Shown here: in pieces, positions 57,957-64,000 of the stretch | Layout of the letters: each line of letters opens with the position of its first letter | How positions within the stretch are numbered: the first letter of the stretch is position 1 | Notes under the pieces: generated by a model | What the model saw: only the letters and a program-made list of their open reading frames with translations | Databases searched by the model: none | Told to the model about the DNA's origin: nothing | Position numbers and translations under genes: made by a program | Origin: JAFECT01 sp035551675 | Lineage (GTDB): Bacteria; Pseudomonadota; Alphaproteobacteria; Caulobacterales; Caulobacteraceae | DNA: 64,000 nt | Direction of reading: 5' to 3' | Assembly (NCBI GenBank): GCA_035551675.1 | Contig: DASZMV010000030.1 | Span: 7,554 to 71,553, forward strand

Positions 57957-58097
57957 ACACGGAGGAAGGGGAGAAAGAGGAGGACGCGCACCTGCCACAG
58001 GCGCCAGCTTGATCGGATCGACCACGCATTGCGCGGTCAGAAATAATCGCGACAGCAAGTCGGCCCCGCGCTTCCTCTTTCTCCCCTTCCTCCGTGT
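57957..58097. repeat. Inverted repeat, family D (copy 2)
   Basis: Arms ACACGGAGGAAGGGGAGAAA... (25 bases, 57957-57981) and its exact complement (58073-58097) lie 91 bases apart. The right arm ends 4 bases before the TAG stop of the upstream M16 gene at 58101. The gap between the two M16 genes is otherwise unremarkable. Confidence 0.85.
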
Positions 58098-58100
58098 TCC

Positions 58101-61043
58101 CTAGCGCTCCGCCGGAGCCTTGGCGCCGACGCTGGCCGTCGAGGTCGGCGGCGCCGGGGTGGCGATGACGATGATCGGGGTCTGGCTCAGCCATATCTTG
58201 GCGTAGCGGTTCACGTCCTCCAGCGTCACCGACTCCATGTCGGCCTTGTAGTCGATGAACTCGCGCAGGATTTCGAAATTGCCGGCCGAGCCGTCGAGGC
58301 CGCCCTCCCACCAGTCGATGTCTTCCATCCGGTTGGGGATGGCGTCGAGCATCGGCTTGCGCGCCGCATCGAAGGCTTCCTGCGTGACGCCGTGGGCGGC
58401 GATGTCGGCGGTGGTGTCGCGCGCGGCCTCGGCGACGGCGTTGGCGTCGGTGGCGGTGGTTTCGATCAGCGCATTGATCGCGCCCTGGTCGGCGTCGTCG
58501 GGCGAGGCCATGCCCACCTGCGGCGCATAGCTCTTGCCCATCTGCGTGCGAACGCGGTGGCGAATGGCGTCGTCCATCACCTGGGCCACGACGTTCAGCG
58601 CATACTCCTCGCGGCGACGCTTGGGCTCGGCCACGTACAGCGGCCACAGCAGCGACACCACCGCCTTGTCCTCGCTGCTTTCATAGGTGGTGTGGATAAT
58701 CGGCGGCGCGGTCTTGGGATAGCGCAGGAAGAAGGTGTCGGGCCGCACCCGATCGGTCGCCGTGCGCGGCGGCAGGGCGCCGAGCGTCCGCGCGACGGCG
58801 TCGACCGCGTGGTCCTCGGTGACGTCGCCCACGATGGTCACTTCCAGGGGCGCCTGGGTCAGGGCCGGCTTGAACAGACGCTCGAAGGTCGACGAATTGA
58901 TCGCCAGCAACTCGTCCCGGGGCGGCGTGACATAGACGCCGTTCGGCGCAACGGCGCGGTTCAGCGCCTGGGACGCCGCGAACTCGGGCGAGGTCTTGGC
59001 CGCGCGCTCCATCAGGTCGACAGCGGTCGGCAGCTTGGCGTCGATGGCCTTGTGGAACCCCGGGTCGGTGACGAAGGCGCCCAGGATCTGCATCTCGACG
59101 TCGAGGTCAGTCGGGTTGGTGGCGCCTTGCAGCACGAAGGCGTCGTCCAGGATGTTGAACTCCGCGCCCCAGCCGTGGTCGTTGAACAGGCGCCGCAGCG
59201 TCTCCGCGTCGTGCTTGCCAAGGCCTCCCTCGACGAACAGCTGCGAGCCCAGTTCGGCGGCGTAGTAGTCCTTGTTCGGAATCTCGCGCCGGCCCGCGCC
59301 GAAGCGCACGCGCACCTCGATCTTGTCCTGGCTCGCGGTCAGCCGCTTGAAGTTCAGCACCACGCCGTTGGCGAAGGTGACGCGCACGAAGCCCGGGTTG
59401 GCGACCTCGCTGCGGTTGGCGACCTTCCCCGCCGGGCCGAAGTCGGCATAGGCCCAGGTCGCGGCCTTGACCGCGGTCAGAGGCGGCGGGACCGCGCCCG
59501 ACATGTCTTCGGTGTAGGCGGCCTTCACCGCCGCGGCGTCGACGCCGTCGGGGGTGGAGACGATCAGATAGGGCCCACTGCCCGCCCAATCGCGGTTAAA
59601 GGCGGTGTCGATGTCCCTCTCGGTCAGGCCCGCGTCGGCGCGATCAAGGATGCGGAAACGCTCGCGCGGCGTCGCCAGCACATCGCCGTTGACCTCTTCG
59701 TTCATCAGACGCTCGGCCAGCACCGCCGATGGCGTCGCGCGCGAACTGTCGGCGGCGGCGCGGTACTCGGCGCGGATGCCTTCCAGCGCTCGTCCGACCT
59801 CGTCGGAGGTGGCGCCGTGCGCCTGCAGGCGGCGCACTTCGGTGAGCGCGGCGTCCAGGCCGCCCCTCCAGTCGTTCTTCAAGGGCAGCACATCGAGGCA
59901 GCTGTAGAGCGCCTCTTTGTCCGCTTCGTGCTCGCCCACCTCGGCGCGGCCGAAGGGCGGCGTGTCGCTGCCGGCCTCGGTGCGCAGGCGTTCGTTCAGC
60001 ACGTCGCGCCACAGCCGCCGCTCGAGCAGCAGGCGCGCGCGCGCGACCGTGTCGGGAATCTCCTCGTCGTCTGCGCGGCCGAAACAGAGATCGACGCTCG
60101 CCGGCAGATAGGGCTGGGCCGCGTTCAATACCTCGAAGGGGCGTGAAAGGTTGGGCTTGGAGATCGGCACGCGGGGCGGCTCCGCGCCGATCGGCTTCCA
60201 CGAGCTGAAGGTGTCGACGACGCGCTTTTCCAGCTCGTCGACCGGCAGGTCGCCGACCACCACCACGATGGCCTGATCGGGACGGTACCAGCGCTGGTAG
60301 AAGTTGCGCAGCTTGGCGGCGTCGATGCTCTTGATCGATTCCCGCGAGCCGAGCGGATCGTGGTCGGTGGAGCGCAGCTCCGGCGCCAGGAACTTCTGCA
60401 CCGCCTCGCCCCAGGTGCGAGCGGGTCCGCGCGAGCGGTTGTCTTCCGACAGCACCACGCCGCGCTCGCGGTCCACCGCGGCGGGATCCAGCGTCAGGCC
60501 GTCGGCGATGTCGCGCAGCCAGCCGAAGGCGAGGTCGAGCTTGGCCTTGTCCACCTCGGGAATGTCGAGCTCGTAGGTGGTGCCGAAGAGGCCGGTCTCG
60601 GCATTCTGGTCGCGGCCAAACAGCACGCCCTGGGCGCCGAACAGTTTGTCGAGCTGGCCGCCCGGAATGTTGCGCCCACCGTTGAATGCCATGTGCTCGA
60701 GGAAGTGCGCGACGCCGCGCTCGTCGTCGTGCTCCTCATAGCTGCCGGTATTGACGTGAAAGCGGAACGAGATGCCGCGCGCCGGCGCGCCGCCCGACAT
60801 CACCGCATAGTGCATGCCGTTGGGCAGCACGCCCGAGCGGACCGCGGGATCCGGCTGAACCGCCGAGAGGTCGCGCACGGTATTGCCGTTGCCGGACGCG
60901 GCGGCCTGACCGCCCGCATGGCGGGCCGTTGGGCTTCCGGCGTTCTGCGCCAGGCTGACGGAGGCGAAGGCGAGGGAAGACACCGCCAGCGCGGCGGCCA
61001 AATACAATCCACGCACGAAAAAACCCCGATCCGAGACGTTCAC
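58101..61043 (-). CDS. M16 family zinc metalloprotease (PqqL-like, secreted)
   Basis: A 980-residue exported protease with signal FFVRGLYLAAALAVSSLAFA and cleavage near SLAQ. The zinc motif is H113-F-L-E116-H117 (HFLEHMAFNG) with the downstream Glu in AVDRERGVVLSEDNRSRG. The following LFGRDQNAETGLFGTTYELD is typical of the PqqL-type group, as is the length. Probably degrades periplasmic peptides or siderophore/protein remnants. Follows the third M16 gene by 29 bp. Confidence 0.93.
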   Translation of the reverse strand: MNVSDRGFFVRGLYLAAALAVSSLAFASVSLAQNAGSPTARHAGGQAAASGNGNTVRDLSAVQPDPAVRSGVLPNGMHYAVMSGGAPARGISFRFHVNTGSYEEHDDERGVAHFLEHMAFNGGRNIPGGQLDKLFGAQGVLFGRDQNAETGLFGTTYELDIPEVDKAKLDLAFGWLRDIADGLTLDPAAVDRERGVVLSEDNRSRGPARTWGEAVQKFLAPELRSTDHDPLGSRESIKSIDAAKLRNFYQRWYRPDQAIVVVVGDLPVDELEKRVVDTFSSWKPIGAEPPRVPISKPNLSRPFEVLNAAQPYLPASVDLCFGRADDEEIPDTVARARLLLERRLWRDVLNERLRTEAGSDTPPFGRAEVGEHEADKEALYSCLDVLPLKNDWRGGLDAALTEVRRLQAHGATSDEVGRALEGIRAEYRAAADSSRATPSAVLAERLMNEEVNGDVLATPRERFRILDRADAGLTERDIDTAFNRDWAGSGPYLIVSTPDGVDAAAVKAAYTEDMSGAVPPPLTAVKAATWAYADFGPAGKVANRSEVANPGFVRVTFANGVVLNFKRLTASQDKIEVRVRFGAGRREIPNKDYYAAELGSQLFVEGGLGKHDAETLRRLFNDHGWGAEFNILDDAFVLQGATNPTDLDVEMQILGAFVTDPGFHKAIDAKLPTAVDLMERAAKTSPEFAASQALNRAVAPNGVYVTPPRDELLAINSSTFERLFKPALTQAPLEVTIVGDVTEDHAVDAVARTLGALPPRTATDRVRPDTFFLRYPKTAPPIIHTTYESSEDKAVVSLLWPLYVAEPKRRREEYALNVVAQVMDDAIRHRVRTQMGKSYAPQVGMASPDDADQGAINALIETTATDANAVAEAARDTTADIAAHGVTQEAFDAARKPMLDAIPNRMEDIDWWEGGLDGSAGNFEILREFIDYKADMESVTLEDVNRYAKIWLSQTPIIVIATPAPPTSTASVGAKAPAER

Positions 61044-61072
61044 GCGACCTTATAGGGCCAATGATCGCGGCG

Positions 61073-63913
61073 CTAGCGAGGCGGCTTAACAGGCGAAGGC
61101 GCCACGGTTGTGACCAAAGGCGGCCGCCTTAACCATGTGGCCGCGGCCTTGCGCACCTCGTCCAGGGTGATCTCCCGATAGAGCCGCTGCTGGTCCGTCG
61201 CGTCGGTGATCACCTGGGTGTCGGCGGCGGAGCCGTCCATGGCCTCCAGCCACCAGGCGTTGGTCTGGCGATGGGCGTCGAGCGCGGTGAGCAGCGGCTG
61301 GCGCGCGCGTTCCAGCATGTCGGCGGTGACGCCGTCGGTCGCGGCGAGCTTTTGCGCCGACTTCACAATCTCCGACGCGACCGCATCCAATTCGCCGGGC
61401 GCGGTCTCGACGGTGGCGACGACATAGGCCTGGTCGGCGCGGTCCGGCGCCTGCAGCGTCACCTGCGGCGTATAGGTCTTGCCCAACTCCTGGCGCACGC
61501 GGTGACGCAGTTCGTCGGACAGCACGCGGGCGGCGAGGTTGAGCGCGTATTCCTCGCGCCGCTTGGAGCGGTCGGCCTCGAACAGCGGCCAGACCACGCC
61601 GACCATCGCCTTCTCCTTCGGCCCCTCGTGGGTCGCGCGCACGGTCGGCGGCAGGGTCTGGGGGAAGACGAGGAAGCGCGTGTCATTGCGCGCGCGGTCG
61701 GCCGGCTTGCGGGCGGGAAGGGCGCCGAGCGTCTCGCCGACCAGCTTCGTGACGGTCGCTTCGTCAATGTCGCCGACCACGGTGACCTCGAGCGGCGCCT
61801 GGGTGACCGGACCTTTCAGGAGACGCGCGAAGTCTGTCGACTTCAGTTGCTTCAACCCCTCCTCGGGCGGCAGCAGCGAAGGATCCTGCGGATCCGCCGC
61901 GCGACGGAAGCTCTCGGCGAACACCGACGACGGGGTCGAGCGGATGCGACGGAAGGCGTCGCTGACCGCGGTCGGCACCCGCGCATCGACGTTGGGCCGG
62001 AAGCCCGGGTCGGTGAGATAGGCCGACAGGATCTGCAACTCGTTCCTGAACGCCGACGGCGTGCTGAGCGCGCGCAGTTCGAACGCATCGGTCTCGATGT
62101 CGAGCGACGGCTGCCAGCTCTGGTCGGCGAACAGGCGCTGCAGCGTATCCGTGTCGAACCTGCCGAGACCGCCCTCGACGAACAACGCGCCGGCGAACTG
62201 GCCGGCGGTCAGCTGGTCGTTGGGAATCTCGCGGCGTCCGGCGCCGAAGCGCAGACGCGCGATGATCAGGTTCTTCTGGAACGCGGTCTGTTTGAAGTTC
62301 ACCACCACGCCGTTGGAAAAGGTCAGGCGCGTGAAGCCGGGATCAGCGATCTCCTCGCGCTTCACCACCGTCCCGGGCGGACCGAAGTTGGTGTAGGACC
62401 AGGTCTCGGCCTTCGGCGGCGTATAGGCGCTCGGCGCGGGCTCCGCGGCGATGGCCGTCCAGGCGTCGCGCACGGTTCGCGCATTCGGCGCCTTGGGCGC
62501 GACCACCGAGATCAACGGCCCGTTCCCGGACCAGTCGAAGGCGAACTCGTCACGCAGCAACTGCGGCGTGATGGTCTTCGACACGATCTCGAAGTCCTTC
62601 AGCTTTTCCGCGGGGCTTGCGACCACGTCGCCGCTCAAAATATCGTTCTGGATCGAGGTGGCGACCGCCTCGGTGAAACGCGTGCCCGCGGCGGAATTGG
62701 CGCTCTGATAGACCGACCGCTCCGCCGCCATGGCGCGGTCGAGCTCGTCCTGAGTCGGGCCGTAAAGCGCAAACCGGCGCAACTCGTTCGACGCAGCTTC
62801 CAGCGCCGGCTTCCACTGATCGTCGAGCGGCGCGATCAGCAAACAGGCCTGCGCCGCCTCGCGTCCGCCTTCGAAGGTCGCGGCCGCGCGCAGGAACGGC
62901 GGCTTGTCGCCGGCGGCGAGGCGCGACAGGCGTTCGTCGAGGATGCGTTTCCACACCGCGCGCAGCGTCATCCAGCGCAACCGCTTCACCGTGCGCAGCG
63001 AGACGCCGTCGGGCGCGCGCAGTTTGCAGACGCTGATGCCGCTGGAGAGTTGCGGCTCGGAGGTGGTCAGGACATCGAGGTCGCGCTTGGGGTCCGGCGT
63101 GTTGCGCGGCGGTCGCGTCGGCTTGGGCCCCTTGCCGGTCCACGAGCCGAAGGCGTCCTTCACTCGCTTTTCCAGGTCGTCGAGACTGTCATCCCCGGCC
63201 GCGACCACCACCGCGTTCTCCGGCCGATACCAGCGGTCGTAAAAGGCGCGCAGCCGCGCGGAGGTCATGGTCGAGACGCTCTCGACGGTGCCGATCGGCA
63301 TGCGCGTGGGCGAGCGAAGACCCTTCTGACGGAACCCGTCGACCGCGATGCGCAGCGACTGCGCGGGGCTGAGGCGCGCCTCGCGCTCAGACAGGATCAC
63401 CCCGCGTTCGCGCTCGACCGCCGCTTCGTCCAGCGTGTCGCCGTCGGCGATGTCGCGTGTCCAGCGGAAGGCGGTGTCGAGCTTCTTCGCGTTGGAATCG
63501 TTGATGTCGAGGCGGAATTCGGTGACCGACAAACTGGTCTCGGCGTTCTGGTCGCGCCCGAAGCCCACGCCCATGTCGGCGAAGGTGCTGTCCAGCGAGC
63601 CCCCCGGAAAGTTCTTCGACCCGGCGAAGGCCATGTGCTCGAGGAAGTGCGCGAGCCCGAGCTCGTCGTCGTTCTCTTCGTAGCTCCCCGCGAGCACCGC
63701 AAACCGGAGCGACACCGACCCCTTCGGCGTCCCGTTCCGCATGACCGCATAGTGCAGCCCGTTCGGAAGCACCCCTTGCCGCACGTCCGGATCCGGCGCG
63801 ATGGGCCCAAGGTCGGCCGGCGCGGCCAAGCTCGCGCACACGCCCGCCAGCGCGAGCGCCACCGCGCACGCCCCCGCCCGCATCCAAACCGAAATAGCGC
63901 CCCTCGACCTCAC
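61073..63913 (-). CDS. M16 family zinc metalloprotease (PqqL-like, secreted, paralogue)
   Basis: A 946-residue exported protease; signal GACAVALALAGVCASLAAPA. The zinc motif is H89-F-L-E92-H93 (HFLEHMAFAG), with Glu in AVERERGVILSEREARL and GRDQNAETSLSVTEFRLDIN as in the neighbour. It is a paralogue of the gene at 58101 (same domain order, PALTQAPLEV/PVTQAPLEVTVVGD-type segments in both) and is first in their operon. Distinct substrates are likely. Confidence 0.93.
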   Translation of the reverse strand: MRSRGAISVWMRAGACAVALALAGVCASLAAPADLGPIAPDPDVRQGVLPNGLHYAVMRNGTPKGSVSLRFAVLAGSYEENDDELGLAHFLEHMAFAGSKNFPGGSLDSTFADMGVGFGRDQNAETSLSVTEFRLDINDSNAKKLDTAFRWTRDIADGDTLDEAAVERERGVILSEREARLSPAQSLRIAVDGFRQKGLRSPTRMPIGTVESVSTMTSARLRAFYDRWYRPENAVVVAAGDDSLDDLEKRVKDAFGSWTGKGPKPTRPPRNTPDPKRDLDVLTTSEPQLSSGISVCKLRAPDGVSLRTVKRLRWMTLRAVWKRILDERLSRLAAGDKPPFLRAAATFEGGREAAQACLLIAPLDDQWKPALEAASNELRRFALYGPTQDELDRAMAAERSVYQSANSAAGTRFTEAVATSIQNDILSGDVVASPAEKLKDFEIVSKTITPQLLRDEFAFDWSGNGPLISVVAPKAPNARTVRDAWTAIAAEPAPSAYTPPKAETWSYTNFGPPGTVVKREEIADPGFTRLTFSNGVVVNFKQTAFQKNLIIARLRFGAGRREIPNDQLTAGQFAGALFVEGGLGRFDTDTLQRLFADQSWQPSLDIETDAFELRALSTPSAFRNELQILSAYLTDPGFRPNVDARVPTAVSDAFRRIRSTPSSVFAESFRRAADPQDPSLLPPEEGLKQLKSTDFARLLKGPVTQAPLEVTVVGDIDEATVTKLVGETLGALPARKPADRARNDTRFLVFPQTLPPTVRATHEGPKEKAMVGVVWPLFEADRSKRREEYALNLAARVLSDELRHRVRQELGKTYTPQVTLQAPDRADQAYVVATVETAPGELDAVASEIVKSAQKLAATDGVTADMLERARQPLLTALDAHRQTNAWWLEAMDGSAADTQVITDATDQQRLYREITLDEVRKAAATWLRRPPLVTTVAPSPVKPPR

Positions 63914-63954
63914 GAGCGCGACTTAACCGGGCAAATGCGGCTCAGTAAAGACAA

Positions 63955-64000
63955 GGAGTTTTTGAACCACGGAAAGCGGAAAAAAAAGGAAGACTTGGAA
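63955..64000. repeat. Start of another intergenic repeat, cut by the window edge
   Basis: TTTTTGAACCACGGAAAGCG and an A-rich run resemble the left arms of families C and D (CCACGG...GAAAAA). Only 46 bases are visible, so the pairing arm cannot be checked. Confidence 0.35.

Noticed and set aside
57865..58647. N-terminal extension of the 55027 M16 protease
   Set aside because: It overlaps the upstream M16 gene in another frame, while a signal peptide and AAGGAGG mark the start at 57864.

Overview
The window is a gene-dense, high-GC chromosomal segment with no phage, insertion sequence, plasmid or CRISPR signal. The gene mix fits an aerobic alphaproteobacterium: a dipeptidase, sulfatase-like protein and insulinases made with signal peptides, Pit with its DUF47 partner, an Hsp20 gene behind a ROSE-like leader, DUF2244 divergent from nth, and a ParDE module. 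The many short intergenic inverted repeats suggest Caulobacterales (Caulobacter/Phenylobacterium type). That assignment is inference from gene content, not a database result.

Layout. 1-5.2 kb: a 5-oxoprolinase/hydantoinase gene cut by the left edge, behind a tightly linked ThDP enzyme. 5.4-8.3 kb: a CaiB-type CoA transferase and a small DUF6356 gene divergent from glutaryl-CoA dehydrogenase, probably a glutarate route. 8.5-13 kb: PH-domain membrane protein, an EF-G paralogue lacking the switch II histidine, glycerol kinase. 13-15.5 kb: pentapeptide-repeat protein, repeat element A, Hsp20. 15.5-24.9 kb: predicted methyltransferase lipoprotein, lysophospholipase, histidinol-phosphatase-like enzyme, XRE regulator, aminotransferase coupled to ParDE, small secreted and SnoaL-like proteins, TypA/BipA, VOC protein, threonine/serine dehydratase. 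25.2-34.9 kb: APH-like phosphotransferase, MaoC hydratase, membrane-anchored hypothetical, M19 dipeptidase, degenerate sulfatase lipoprotein, DUF2244, endonuclease III, Cys-repeat secreted protein, PfkB kinase, Smr protein. 35-43.7 kb: PAS histidine kinase, small secreted protein, cupin, Pit plus DUF47, TauD-type dioxygenase, dicarboxylate symporter, EVE protein. 43.8-48.9 kb: alpha-methylacyl-CoA racemase, acyl-CoA ligase, tRNA-Gly, short-chain hydroxyacyl-CoA dehydrogenase, DUF1232. 49-55 kb: two paralogous 2OG-Fe(II) oxygenases around an isoaspartyl peptidase, RlmN, DUF350 protein with a serine-protease-like protein lacking its serine. 55-64 kb: three large M16 zinc proteases.

Functional threads. 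Several genes belong to acyl-CoA catabolism (GcdH, two CoA transferases/racemases, acyl-CoA ligase, MaoC hydratase, type II hydroxyacyl-CoA dehydrogenase, ACAD10-like phosphotransferase). Others handle exported peptides (three M16, M19, isoaspartyl peptidase).

The most unusual feature is the density of non-coding repeats. At least six families of about 50-300 bp sit almost only between genes, most often against stop codons, and in several cases the repeat itself supplies the stop codon. The clearest pair is a ~295 bp element at 14389-14684 and, inverted, at 24917-25211. The other notable theme is conserved folds without their catalytic residues: the sulfatase, the S1-like protease, the EF-G paralogue, and possibly the M19 peptidase.
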